Source of the DNA: Solicoccozyma terricola
Lineage: Eukaryota; Basidiomycota; Tremellomycetes; Filobasidiales; Piskurozymaceae
DNA: 36,531 bases
Assembly (NCBI GenBank): GCA_001600875.1
Contig: BCLD01000024.1
Span: 68,731-105,261, forward strand
Direction of reading: 5' to 3'
The notes under the pieces are model-generated. The model had not been told where the DNA came from and did not search any database. It saw only the letters and a program-made list of their open reading frames with translations. The translations under genes were made by a program, and so were the position numbers. This document shows positions 1 to 9,688 of this stretch, piece after piece (position 1 is the first letter of the stretch; each line of letters begins with the position of its first letter).

Positions 1-229
1 TATCTGCCTGCTGCCTTCCGGTAACAATGTATTCGAGTTGTACTGTGTTACTCTCGATAAGTTCCCTGATAAGATGATGCTTTATGTCAATATGTTTCGT
101 TCTCTGGTGTGTACTTGGGTTGATTGCCAAACGCATTGCCCCTTGATTGTCGACGTGGAGGAATGTAGGCCTACTCATCTTGAAGTCTAGTTCCTTGACT
201 AAATTCCTTAGCCACACGGCTTCTCGAGC
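1..229 (-). pseudogene. Copia RNase H, C-terminal end
   Basis: The frame reads AAREAVWLRNLVKEL, then LHVDNQGAMRLAINP and THQRTKHIDIKHHLIREL, the hallmark end of the copia RNase H domain (DNQxA followed by RTKHIDIxxHxIRE). The sequence runs off the left edge in the same frame. The upstream RNase H residues, including the region normally reading SSTEAEY, are missing and replaced by the pre-integrase fragment. Confidence 0.85.
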
Positions 230-661
230 CGCCTCTTCCAGCTGACCAGGAGAGATTAACAAGCCTTGGCCATCCTGAGGACAGTAATTGACGTTGGTGA
301 GCAGGATGGTCTTGCCCCTAGTGTTGCTCTTCAACAGAACAGAGCCCCTTCCTTTGATTGCGACCGGCGGTCCGTCTGACCATGGTCTGATGTTTCCTTC
401 CACGTTTTCCATCGGATAGAAATGACTGCGGTTTGATGAGGTGTGATTGTAGCAGGCTGTTTCGAAGTAGATGGTGTCGGACTTGTTTTGATCCTTAAAG
501 GCAACCATCGAGACATCCTGCGCTTCGGAGTCGGTGAGGTTGTATGTGACAGCCCATTTATCACCTTGCTGCTTCCATTCCCGCTTCGCTTTGACCCAAA
601 CTGGCTGGCCATGCAGTTTCCAACAGGTTGCCTGTGTATGGCCCACCTTCCTGCAATTCGT
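230..661 (-). pseudogene. Copia gag zinc knuckle, protease and pre-integrase start
   Basis: The minus-strand frame starts TNCRKVGHTQATCWKLHG, a CCHC nucleocapsid knuckle lacking only its first Cys. It runs through a protease-like section, then GRGSVLLKSNTRGKTILL and NVNYCPQ, which match the end of the copia protease (the VxGxGxV and L-x-NVxYxP strands). The segment ends in a LISxxQLEEA motif, the beginning of the gag-pre-integrase domain. There the sequence switches to RNase H. This frame is open across the piece, but it sits after RT instead of before integrase. Confidence 0.75.
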
Positions 662-1262
662 GTGTAGACGCAGGGGTCGGCGTTGGTGGGGTTCAAGCCT
701 TGCGATCGTAGCCATTCGTCCAGTGCGTCGTTAAAGCACCGAGGCGATTGCTTCAGGCCGTATAAAGATTTTCGGAGAAGGAGAACCTTGTTGGCTGGAA
801 TGTCGCTGCNTTCCGGGGGTGANAGGAAAAGGGTTTCCTTGAGATCACCGTTNAGGAATGCTGCCTTGATGTCGACTTGATNGCATTCGAGGTCGAGGTA
901 GTTGACTAGCGAAAGGAAGACTCGGATAGAATCTTTGTGTGCGACTGATGCATAGAGCTCGTTGAAATCCACTCCTTCGATCTGCGTGTATCCCTTTGCT
1001 ACCCAGCGCGCCTTGTATCCCTTCGGTTTGCCTGTCTCGCCATCGATTTTCCGGGTGTAGACCCACTTAGCACCAATCACGCGCATGGATGGCTGTCGAT
1101 CAACCACATCCCAAACCTTGTACTGGTCTATTTTGGCCAGTTCAGCTTTCATCGCAGGTTGCCAGTGCTCCCACTCGCCCGAATTCTTGGCGTCTGGGTA
1201 AGACTGCGGCGTTGAGAAGGCAGAGTAAGCGTATGTTTCTGCGAGGTAGGCTTGTTGAGGCT
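662..1262 (-). pseudogene. Copia reverse transcriptase block
   Basis: The translated block contains the usual start of the copia RT domain (a segment resembling EWxxAMxxEL), then IGAKWVYTRKID, KARWVAKGYTQ, a QVDIKAAF motif with a catalytic Asp, and KSLYGLKQSPRCF. It stops after DPCVYTRIAGR, so the YxDD-containing half of the palm is absent. The block is out of frame with the gag sequence on both sides. It is therefore a broken fragment, not an active polymerase. Family assignment is secure; the exact block ends are judged from where the neighbouring gag sequence resumes. Confidence 0.88.
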
Positions 1263-1544
1263 GCATTGCGGACGATTGCTGGGATTAGTGTCACCTCCCA
1301 GAACCTTCATGACCTTTCCCTCGCTGTCTCTTTTCGCTTCTGCTTCGTCACCGAGAACCAAGAGTGTGCGAGAACGTTGAAGAATCCCTTCAGACATGTC
1401 TTTGGAAGACAGCGGTTTATCCAGCAGATGATATTGACTCGTTGTTGCCTCGAGGCAAGCAGACCAAGAAGGTGGGAGGCCAGAGAGGATAGACATGGCG
1501 AGGAGGTCTGTTGAAATAACCGTGTCTTTAGAGCGCTCTATCAC
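1263..1544 (-). pseudogene. Copia gag fragment, upstream of zinc knuckle
   Basis: This minus-strand frame reads TDLLAMSILSGLPPSW, the conserved LLxSLPxSW segment of copia gag (UBN2-type) proteins, and continues through a charged linker to NPSNRPQC. The final Cys (codon 1265-1263) looks like the first Cys of the CCHC knuckle, whose remainder is found 601 bases further on. The 5' end is not clear: it merges with the broken end of the helicase gene near 1545-1700, where no gag start or LTR could be recognised. Confidence 0.75.
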
Positions 1545-1689
1545 TCCGGACAGTAGGACACTCCTACGGACAATCGGACAATTGCCCGGAGGAACGGTAT
1601 CAGGTCAACCATTGTCCTCTAGCTGTCTCTTTGACTATAAAGATCCAGGGAATGTCGAGCCAGAGGTGTACTTTTGTAGATAGAACAAC

Positions 1690-3437
1690 CGTTTCATTTG
1701 TCACTATCATCCTCACAGTCTCTCGCTTTTTCTTCATGCGCGATACGACAACTTCAAGGGTCGCTCCCCGCTTCTCGTTCAGGATGTGAACCTGGGCAAT
1801 GAATGGTAAGCTGTAACATTCAGTCGGCACGTTGCGCCCGGAATGCCCACCTCATCGACCAAAAGCAAACCGAGTCTCGAAGTGAATCTCGAGTTGGAGC
1901 TTTGCCTCCTGGTCAGCGAATCCCACTTCTCCGGCTGTTTCAACTTGTCAGTCTTCGTCTGGGCCATAAAACTCCTCAACCACTCACCGTCGTAATGATA
2001 ATATCAGCTTTCTTAACGCGACTGTAGTAGTTACTCAGGCTGTCGGTATCTCCGGTGAACTCCATGCCTACGGTAGAATATGGAATGGAAGTGTGCCTAC
2101 ATTGCGGACCGAGCCTTTCAAACTTGCTCGACCAGTTTTTGAACCTTTCAGTGCACAGAGCCTACAGAGAATAACCTATCAGTCCTCTCTCAATGTCATG
2201 GCATCACCAGTCTCACCTTTGTTGGTGCGATGTACACTGAAAGATCTCGTTGAGTATTTCCTCCTATGGCAGCTTTCGTCTCCATCAAGCGGATAATTGC
2301 AAGTTCGAAGATCACTGTTTTGCCGCTTCCCGTAGGGGCTGGATGAGGAATATTATCAGAAGACTGTGAGAGCTTATTGGCTGAAGCTAGTCACAGGATA
2401 CCACGAGGTTCTCCTCGGATTCGAAGACCTTCGTAGCGGGTGAAGTCTATCAGGCTTGCTCCTTCAGAAGCGAAGGATTTGATGTGCTCACGCTAGAAAA
2501 GACCTTACTCTGAACAGGGTTGAACTCTCGAAACGGGAAGATCGATCTATATCGATCGGCTAACCCCACCTCACCATCTCAATCAGCAGTTTCATTCCTC
2601 TCAAAAACAACATCCGTCAAACTCACGCAATCGATTCGTAGGAAGGTTGAGGTTCTTGATAACTTGCGCGTTGAGTAGAATGAGCAAATGATGAGCGATT
2701 TGAAGGAGTTGGCAATGGAGCGGATGGGGGAGGAGGTTGTTGAGCTGTTGTGGGAACCAAATCCTTGTTCTGAGTGAAGTGGACAACTTTCCGCAAGCGA
2801 TTCTGAACTGAATCGCCTCGAGATGTGCGACCCACCGTAGTACTGCTCTTCGTGATCATACCGCTGTTCTCCGTACTTTGCATATTGATACTGTGGATTT
2901 TGAGTTTGTCTTGACTGTATTTCTTGTAAACCGAGACAGTTGGAAGGTGGACGACACTTTCATCCGCTCCCACAATGTCATCTCCTGTCTTTGGTTGAGT
3001 GATGATCTACCTCTTTGAAAGCGAGCATCAGCTGAGATCTTGGGTGAACCACTCTCGACAAAACTTCGCTGACGATTACGAGCGGTATAGGTAGATGGGA
3101 TGGCTTTGGCTGGTAGAAGGGTGGGTGAGTCATCTACGAGTGAGATGGTCGTCACTTTCGGGTGGCAATGGAAGACAAAGTGCCTCGACATACCTGCTGG
3201 ACCCCACGAGCTATCCCCAGCCACATTCGCCATCGTAGTGTCCACATAATATCTCTCCACGCCCCGTCCAATTTCACCAAAATTGTCTTCCGCCGCATCA
3301 CCATATCCATAGTAATCAGATTGATCAGCAGGTGGTTTAGAAAGAGCTGGTCGATTCGATTGAGTCGTGTGATGCTGAGTTCCCGCCCTCAACGCCGCTT
3401 GGACAGCGTAGAGTGCGTCGTCATCACCTTCGCACAT
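1690..3437 (-). pseudogene. MER3/HFM1-type meiotic DNA helicase, truncated
   Basis: MER3/HFM1 is a superfamily 2 Ski2-like helicase that stabilises recombination intermediates in meiosis. Splicing short introns gives, in order, RYRSIFPFREFNPVQSK, then ENLVVSSPTGSGKT (Walker A, about 2337-2314), VYIAPTKALC (Ia), a GDTDS block, TTPEKWDSLTRR, and LLLVDE|VHILNEKRGATLE with an intron inside the DEVH box (about 1850-1792). The last recognisable exon ends VVSRMKKKRET with a donor near 1710. Helicase motifs III-VI, the winged helix and the Sec63 domain are absent; copia sequence begins about 100 bases later. The N-terminal region (from the ATG at 3437) is low-complexity and its exon joins are uncertain. 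This is probably a dead gene. Confidence 0.8.
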
Positions 3438-3757
3438 GATGATCCTGTTGAAGTTCCATCCTCGATGTGGATGATTGATGTCACGGATGGTCAAGTCCTA
3501 TGCATGGGCGCGTGTTCCTGGTTCACGCTGGTTACGTTCCCGAGAATGCGGAGTTCAAGTGGCAAATTGGTATGAGTGTGATGATGATATCTATGGGATA
3601 CATGGTGTTACCTGTCTAATATAATAAGGTGCTATCTTCCCTTTAGTCATTATTTGTTATGTTTACTGATCCAGTGTAATAACAAAAGTACGTTCCTCCT
3701 CCCTCTTCACAACGGGCATGCACCATTATCTGACTATCATGTTGGCGGGGCTGGCAG

Positions 3758-4030
3758 ATGTCAGCTCTCGAATCGACCCTTCGCGCTAAACCATTCGCCG
3801 AGAAAAACTTCTACAAGACGTTCTCGGAGAGTGAACATGGATGGGCAGGTGCTCGTGGTGATGTGAATATTGCCTTGTTCGGTTTGGCTTTAATCTCTCA
3901 AGAGAGGGTGGGGCTGATGTTTGGGCAACTTGGTGGTTCACGCTGGTAGCTTAAGACTGAAAAGGGAAGAAAGGAATTCCAAGAGGCTTATGACATTTTG
4001 GATGCGATTTTTGAAAAGACGCTTGTTTGA
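3758..4030 (+). pseudogene. Dienelactone hydrolase family, 3' fragment
   Basis: Exon 3758-3862 reads into YKTFSESEHGWAGARGD, matching the C-terminal catalytic His segment (HGxxxRGD) of dienelactone hydrolase-like alpha/beta hydrolases. An 87-nt GTGAAT...GTAG intron follows, then exon 3950-4030 encoding KGRKEFQEAYDILDAIF and a stop. The nucleophile (Cys/Ser) and Asp parts of the triad are not found upstream on this strand, where the truncated helicase gene lies antisense. It is an orphan 3' end, likely left by a rearrangement. Family assignment is moderate because only about 60 residues remain. Confidence 0.55.
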
Positions 4031-4645
4031 TTGGAAGGAAATCGCCTGCCATATTGAGGAGAGGGGTTAGAGGGTTAATGATAGACGCCGTGGCTATTGA
4101 ATGGTAGATTTTTCAACTTAACATTGATTCAATGTTATCATAGACCATGTAATATTGCCTTGACCCTTTTCCGAAAGTACCAAACGTCGTAATGTTTCAT
4201 AAACGAATGCGAGCATTTGGACCTGTGCTCATCATGAAAGTGCTGTCAGTGAATCTAAGGGGTGTTAGAAAGAATGCTTATATCTATAGAGTGGTGCTGG
4301 TAAGTCTACAGATCTGTCTACTATACTTGAACTGGAGGGAGTGAACCTTCTAGGCTAATGCTGGAGAATTCTCTATCAGAACCCTGAGCAATCTGCCTGG
4401 CAATCTCTCGACTGTTCTAGGAGATTTGCCACTCAGACTCGCCACTCAACAGTCCGAAGAAGGTCATGTCGAGGACGCAACGCGAGACGTAAATCAAACA
4501 GGCAGACCGGAGGAATGGGTGGGTTGGTAGTCGGGATCTCATATTGAGGAAGGAGGGATGAGGGAATATGTCGATGATGTGGTGTTTAAATCTGTATATA
4601 GAGGGACAGAGTCAGTTAACTCACGAAATACATCGTGGTTAAAAC
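4031..4645. other. No gene recognised
   Basis: A possible plus-strand exon lies near 4380-4490: it has an acceptor-like CAG, an open frame reading LSNLPGNLSTVLGDLPLRL and a donor-like GTAAAT. No family was recognised and no continuation is visible. The rest is AT-richer sequence without a supportable feature. Confidence 0.3.
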
Positions 4646-5400
4646 TCACATTTGGTAAGCCGCCTCAGCCTGACGTTCGGTAAGAATGCCTTCTGCCACT
4701 GGATCCTTCAAACCCTGCTCCTCCTTTCCTTTCATACCACGATGCATCAATCCAAAGTTCTCCGGGTCAGCTGTGCCCAAGAACCATGCCTCGTCTCTTT
4801 CCTCTACAGCTTCTTCTCTTCGCAAGGGCTGACCCGATGCGGTAGTGTTGGCTAATGACACCGGGGAATGGTAGTTGTTGTCAAATGAAGCCAGTATATC
4901 TGACCAGTTTGCAGTCTTTGAGAGCTTTGTCCTCGTGTCGAGGACGTTGTCGAAGCCAAAGCACGTTCGAGTTGATCGACCTTTGCTGGCAGGACTGAAT
5001 AGCTTGGCGTCCGGGCTGATGATGACCCATTGACTTGGAAAGATAACTGAGAAGATGGGCCGCGTACATTAGACGATAGTATGGATTCGGATTGTGGTCG
5101 AGTGGGTAGGGGAGGCTGTGTGTAACTGTATTCCGGGAATGTCGGTTGTTGAGCTGAGGAAAGGCGATTATGGTCCTGACCGTAGGATGCTGAGGTCTCT
5201 CGTTGATAGATAATTGTAGAGGAGCTCTTGGGAGCCCTAGTCATTTCAATCCCTGGTCCGGAATGATCGATTCCATGCAAGGGAGCCAACTGTCCTCCAT
5301 GGTCTGGGGGAAGAGTTGAGCCGTCGCCAGTCTTGAAAGTGCAGTCTGTTCCGAGTTGCTTGCACCGATAGCAACCAAGGTGATCGATAGAATCCACCGG
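4646..5400 (-). pseudogene. Zn2Cys6 transcription factor fragment, half cluster
   Basis: The minus-strand exon (5400 to about 4900) begins VDSIDHLGCYRCKQLGTDC, the second half (C-x2-C-x6-C) of a fungal Zn2Cys6 DNA-binding cluster. A Ser/Gln/Pro-rich linker and a short coiled-coil-like piece (KVDQLERAL) follow. After a probable intron, the next exon (about 4855-4646) reads PVAEGILTERQAEAA, like the start of the fungal-specific regulatory domain (usually DPxxxGxxxxxEAxxLF). It ends at a GTGAGT donor with no recognisable next exon. The first half of the zinc cluster was not found in the 210 bases before the dehydrogenase gene. It is probably truncated at both ends and non-functional. Confidence 0.65.
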
Positions 5401-5612
5401 CAGTCATACAAGACATTCTACATATAACAGGAACGAAACAATAATCCTGCACGACCTCCGCCTGAGCTTCCCCGGATTGATGTCCTCCTCTTACAAGTGA
5501 GTTCTCCTCCCGGCTCACTTGGGCACATTAAAGTGATAGTGCACCGTGCGGAGAAATTGGGGATGTGGGTGTATGCTTTTGGAGGAGGATTCAGTATCAG
5601 GCCGCCTAGAGA

Positions 5613-7033
5613 CTACCCGGGTCCCAGGTCGAGGTGGGTCACTTCATTGACAGGTGACACTGGTACTCCGGTATTCAAGAAACTTGATAAATTCGCTATT
5701 ATCTCCCTCTCCATGTCGTGGTCGAGAGTCTCATTCAACGCGGCCGAGTGCGGGAGCAGAATTGCTCGGGGGTGTGCTAACAGCTTGGGGTTGACGTCTG
5801 GTTCATTTGTAAAGACATCGAGAGCCGCCCTCAGGACTTTAGAGGATCCATATCAGCGAAAGAACAGACGAGGGCTCCTATTGTTCTTACTCACGTTTAC
5901 CAGAGTCAAGTCCAGCCAACATGGCTTCTTCATCAACGACCGGACCTCGGGAAGAGTTGACCAGGATGGCGCCCTTTTTCATGAGCATAATCTCTGCGAC
6001 AAGGGGTTATCAGCTATCGAAGATCACAGACTGATCGGGAGTATTTGCGCACCTCTGCTGCCAATCAGACCCCTTGTCTGCCCTGTCAAGGGGCAGGTCA
6101 GGCATACGACGTCGGAGGATCTTAACAAAGTATTCAGGTCGGCTCGCTGGAACCCGAGGGTTTCTGAGCGAGACGAACCAGTTCGGTCAACTGTTTGGCC
6201 ATGTAACAGGTGCCAAGAACGCGTACCTGCTTCAGGGCTTTCCGTACGTTTGGTGTACATGATCTTCATTCCGAAATGCGACATGTGCTTGGCGACTGTA
6301 GTTCCGTCAGCCTTTCCTCTTCCCCCTTACATCGCGTTATGTTCACTTGCCTTGAATCCCAATACTGCCCATCCCTATGATCCCGAGTGTTGATGAACGA
6401 GCGTCTTTGATACACACCGATCTGTCTAGCCAACGACCTTGTCTTATGCCTTGTTCTAATTCCGTCGTTCCTCGCAACGCTTGGAGGATCATCATCGCAG
6501 TGCTGTCTGCAGTGCGAATGCCGGAACTCTGGGGATTATTGGCAAACCATACCCGTCGACGGGTGAGGTATTCCATATCTACTTTGTCATACCCAGCAGA
6601 AGGTAGGGTGAAGAACCTACAGCCGGAATTGACAAGAGGCCCAAGAAGATCCTCGTCGAGCGGAAGTGGGAGGGGTTTGTTCCAGTCTATCAGAAAGAGG
6701 CACCCTAGTGTGTTCAGATTGGTGAGCCAGAAAGCCAGACTATCACGATAAGGGCGATTCCTCTTATGTTGCCACTTACCGACGAATCCTCCCTCCTTGA
6801 TAACCCGTTGGAAACTGGTTTTTAGCTCCTCTCTTCCGTCCTGATTGACGTACTGGAGTAAAAGAGACTCGATCGCTTGTCAAAGCTGGAAATAGAGGCA
6901 TTGACGCTTCAAAACATACTCGGACATCCACATCCAAGTCATTGATCTGCTTGGCAAAATATTGGCTTAAAGGCCGCTGGCCAATGACGACCAACACCCT
7001 GGGCCGATTCGTGGAAGATAATCCTGCAGCCAT
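5613..7033 (-). CDS. D-isomer-specific 2-hydroxyacid dehydrogenase
   Basis: An NAD(P)-dependent oxidoreductase interconverting 2-oxo acids and D-2-hydroxy acids, probably cytosolic. At least six short introns join [19 protein letters not shown] (start 7033) to a C-terminus ending THLDLGPG and a TAG at 5615-5613. Hallmarks in order are [26 protein letters not shown], the Rossmann dinucleotide motif GIIGMGSIG, a [10 protein letters not shown] strand, [15 protein letters not shown] (catalytic Arg), FTNEP (catalytic Glu) and LLPHSA (catalytic His). Total length is about 340 residues, normal for the family. One intron (6350-6296) uses a GC donor (GCAAGT) with normal AG. The gene ends about 210 bases from the zinc-cluster fragment. 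Glyoxylate/hydroxypyruvate reductase-like activity is possible but substrate cannot be read from the sequence. Confidence 0.9.
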
Positions 7034-7541
7034 GGCGAAATTCGAACTGGCGGGGTGATGAAATTAGCGCACGGTTCAAAATCGTAGTAATATTATGGTC
7101 CAATATTATAAGGATATCTATTATAAAGACTAGGCGGCTAGCATGAGAAAAGAGAGCGCCGGACTATAATCTAGCCGCGCAACAGTGAAATCTCCGTTTG
7201 TCTTTGCAAGATCGGATCTGGAACCATGCGGTGGGGGTGGCGGTGGGGCACAAGCCACGCGAGTCACGTGTGACCCATTGCGCACCGCGGTATCCCGGAA
7301 TAGAGTGCGTCACGCACGGAACAATCTCTCTGGCAGTGGCAACACGCGGTGCTCAGCGAGACTGTGCTCGGTAAACCACGCCAGCTTGCAGCCAGCGGCT
7401 TCAGGGAACCATACATCCCATCGGTCCGCATGTCGCCAGCTACAAGGGAGTCCCTTATGCGTCGTTGGACAAGCGGTGGACCAGGCCCTGCAAGTACCGA
7501 ATCTCTCATCCGCATCCTGCCCTTTGCCGCGGCCCCGAAGG
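7034..7541. other. Intergenic, upstream of the dehydrogenase
   Basis: The first 130 bases upstream of the dehydrogenase start are AT-rich with an imperfect palindrome (around 7088-7115) and TATA-like tracts, and probably hold its promoter. The rest is GC-rich, with open frames on both strands that resemble no known protein. Confidence 0.35.
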
Positions 7542-7692
7542 ATGTTGAATATTAGCACTCTTCACGTGTCTAGGTCATCATGGCAATGAGGCGTGCATTA
7601 CTCGCCTCACCACTAAATGGGTTCTCTTCTCTTACCCAACATCACTATAGTTGCTGAGGCAGAGATCCCAGTCCATTCCTCTGAACAGCTTT
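7542..7692. repeat. Dispersed repeat, copy A (partner at 28906)
   Basis: About 150 bases starting TGTTGAATAT and ending CATTCCTCTGAACAG recur at 28906-29054. Long identical runs include ACTCTTCACGTGTCTAGG and AACATCACTATAGTTGCTGA. The main differences are small indels, including about 11 bases extra in copy B after CAATG. No protein, terminal repeat or RNA structure was recognised. It could be a short non-autonomous element, an LTR piece or a segmental duplication. Confidence 0.8.
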
Positions 7693-7855
7693 GTCATTTC
7701 ACTGACAACGAATACACAGAGACTGTTAATGTATAAAAGCGGCGGAATGGCATGGTTTGACCGTGGTCACAAGATATAGGTAGGGGAGTATTGGGAGTGC
7801 GAATGGATCAGGTGGAAGGGATGGGAAAAATCCGTGTGTTGTGTTTTTGTTGAGG

Positions 7856-7885
7856 CAGGTATCGGCAGGTATCGGCAGGTATCGG
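7856..7885 (+). repeat. 10-bp minisatellite, three copies
   Basis: Three perfect tandem copies of CAGGTATCGG, followed by TATGGGGCGG. It lies in the gap between the dehydrogenase and the aldolase. Confidence 0.95.
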
Positions 7886-7915
7886 TATGGGGCGGGGTGG
7901 GAGCTGACATGAGAT

Positions 7916-8134
7916 GTGCCCCGTGGCCAGGACGACCCTTCAATCTGCCAAACTCGTTCGAAGACCATCATCTCCACTCAAGGTCAAAGTGACATTAACG
8001 AAACGATCCCCACCCCCTACCTCCACAGCTTCCACACCGCCTCCGAACGCTCTGGACGCTACCACCTCCGCACGCCGACACTGGCCGAGAGAGAAGCAAA
8101 TTACCTCCGTGCACGAGCCAGGATATTCACTTGA
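7916..8134 (+). pseudogene. Possible SUZ-motif protein fragment
   Basis: The open frame ends LAEREANYLRARARIF, which resembles the SUZ motif (RExxYxxARxRIFG) found at the C-terminal side of R3H domains in RNA-binding proteins. No R3H domain, start region or downstream exon is visible. Two other frames are open across the same stretch, so the coding assignment rests on this motif alone and could be chance. Confidence 0.3.
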
Positions 8135-8406
8135 AAGATGAGAGAGTGAGGGCAAGTCTGTTCGATCATTGCGGCGACGAAATCCGGACACTGATAAATC
8201 TCGCTTTTCCCCCATCCGTCATCCTCAGTCACCGCACTGTAGTTACATTCATGTATTGTGCATGCCATCGTATGCTATCGATCCACTACATCCAATATCC
8301 AACCCACTCCTTGCTCACGGTTGAGAAGCATTGCCGATAAATGGAAGTATATGCTTCTCGGAAAGAGGTGACAGTAATGCACGGGTGGAGGCTACAAGGA
8401 CGTCAA

Positions 8407-9688
8407 TCACGCCTTATAGGCACCGTTTGTCTCTTCCTCTATAAGATCAAACTACGAGACCAGCTTCTCGATCAGGAGAATGTTCGAGTGTTAAACGCAT
8501 CGACAAGGCAAGACTCACGCATGATAGCGCCTCGAATCGGCCAGCCTGCTCCGTGCCGGTCTCCTTGAAGCTGTGCGTAAAATCAAGTTTCAGAAAATTG
8601 ACATTTCCAAGGTCAAAGCACCTGGATGTCAATCATCGTCTCACGTGAACTTGGCCACCTCAGGATTGATGGAGATCGGGAGCTTCCCGGTCGCCGCTGC
8701 CGCTGCTTCCGCGGTGAGGATGCATCGGCACTCGTTCTCCAGCCTGCAGAATGGATGGAAAACATCTCGTTCAATCAGCACCAAAGCTTACGTCGTCAAG
8801 AACGCACTCACATTATAAACCACGCGATAGCGCTCTCCACACAACCGCCGACAGTCATGATACCATGGTTTTGCATGATGATAGCTTTTTTGTTGCCCAT
8901 TGACTCAACGATCCTCGCAGATTCTTTGGATGTCAATACGACGCCTCCATGAGAATCGTAAAGAGAGATGTCATCCCAGAAGCTTGCCGAATCCTGAGTA
9001 TAGAAGGGAAACACGCGACCTGATGAGTGATCAAGCTAGTGTCAGATGTCTGCAGGTTTGTCAAAAGGCGTTGACACGACCTCACCCAGAGTGGCGAAAG
9101 CCTTCCCGTAAGGTGAATGAGAGTGACAAACTGCATTGACTTCCGGTCGGGCAGAGTGAATGGCGGCATGGATGACGAATGCAGCGGAATTGTAGTACTG
9201 TCGTTCTGGCTTGCCACCGGCGATGATCTTGCCTGAGTGATCAATCTGGCATGGCCAAGTAGGTTCTTCATACGGCCCTCTAGTGAATGCTGCACGCCAC
9301 CAGGTACTAACCAGCAGAAGATCAGACGCTGTCATCATGGAGAAATGTTTGCCATAAGGATTGACCTGTGGACAACTCTGCGTCAGCGGCAGTTATGGTC
9401 CGGGACACAATCATCTCACCCAGAAGCAGGACGGATCGATAGGATCTCGCACGGTGACATGACCGGACGCTCCCTCACCTGCGAGAGCATCGTCAGTCAC
9501 CCTCAGTAGTTGCTGATTTGCACTGGCTCACAAAGCTTTTCACGACCTAGAACACGGAATCCGCATGCCAACCTCTCTTTCAGGTGCTGTCTCTCCTCGG
9601 TCTTGTCAGAAAAGGTGGGAGCTGGAGGACCGAAGTTGAATGAGAGGACGTTGTCCGTGGATTCGATGGGGGAGGTGGGTGTGACCAT
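8407..9688 (-). CDS. Class II aldolase/adducin family protein
   Basis: Class II aldolases use a divalent metal to cleave sugar phosphates or related hydroxy-acyl substrates; fungal members (such as fission yeast Mug14 relatives) are poorly characterised. Splicing about seven introns from the ATG at 9688 gives MVTPTSPIESTDNVLSFNF, then EGASGHVTVRDP, a segment VNPYGKHFSMMTASDLLL, the metal site AVCHSHSPYGKAFATLG (HxH), FPFYTQD, and MQNHGIMTVGG (third His). The gene ends FEALSC|FDLIEEETNGAYKA with the TGA at 8409-8407. Length is about 300 residues, normal for the family. Intron positions match those of the copy at 13317. It shares a 590-bp divergent promoter with the permease, so the two may be co-regulated. 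Confidence 0.9.

Larger units (their letters stand above)
1..1544 (-). mobile_element. Scrambled Ty1/copia retrotransposon remnant
   Basis: Copia-type gag, zinc knuckle, protease, reverse transcriptase and RNase H pieces all lie on the minus strand, but in the wrong order. Reading 5' to 3' on that strand they run gag (about 1544-1263), RT (about 1262-662), gag zinc knuckle plus protease and start of gag-pre-integrase (about 661-230), then the end of RNase H (about 229-1). The integrase core is missing from the window. Four single ambiguous bases (810, 823, 853, 882) lie in the RT, as expected if several near-identical copies were collapsed. The element continues past the left edge. No LTR was recognised. 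Confidence 0.9.
7693..8406. other. Gap between dispersed repeat and aldolase gene
   Basis: Apart from the minisatellite and the weak SUZ-like frame, nothing is recognised. The part 8230-8406 is AT-richer and should contain the 3' untranslated region of the minus-strand aldolase. Confidence 0.35.

Noticed and set aside
5497..6393. 298-residue plus-strand open frame
   Set aside because: It is antisense to the D-2-hydroxyacid dehydrogenase exons, which have clear catalytic motifs; the plus frame has no recognisable domain.
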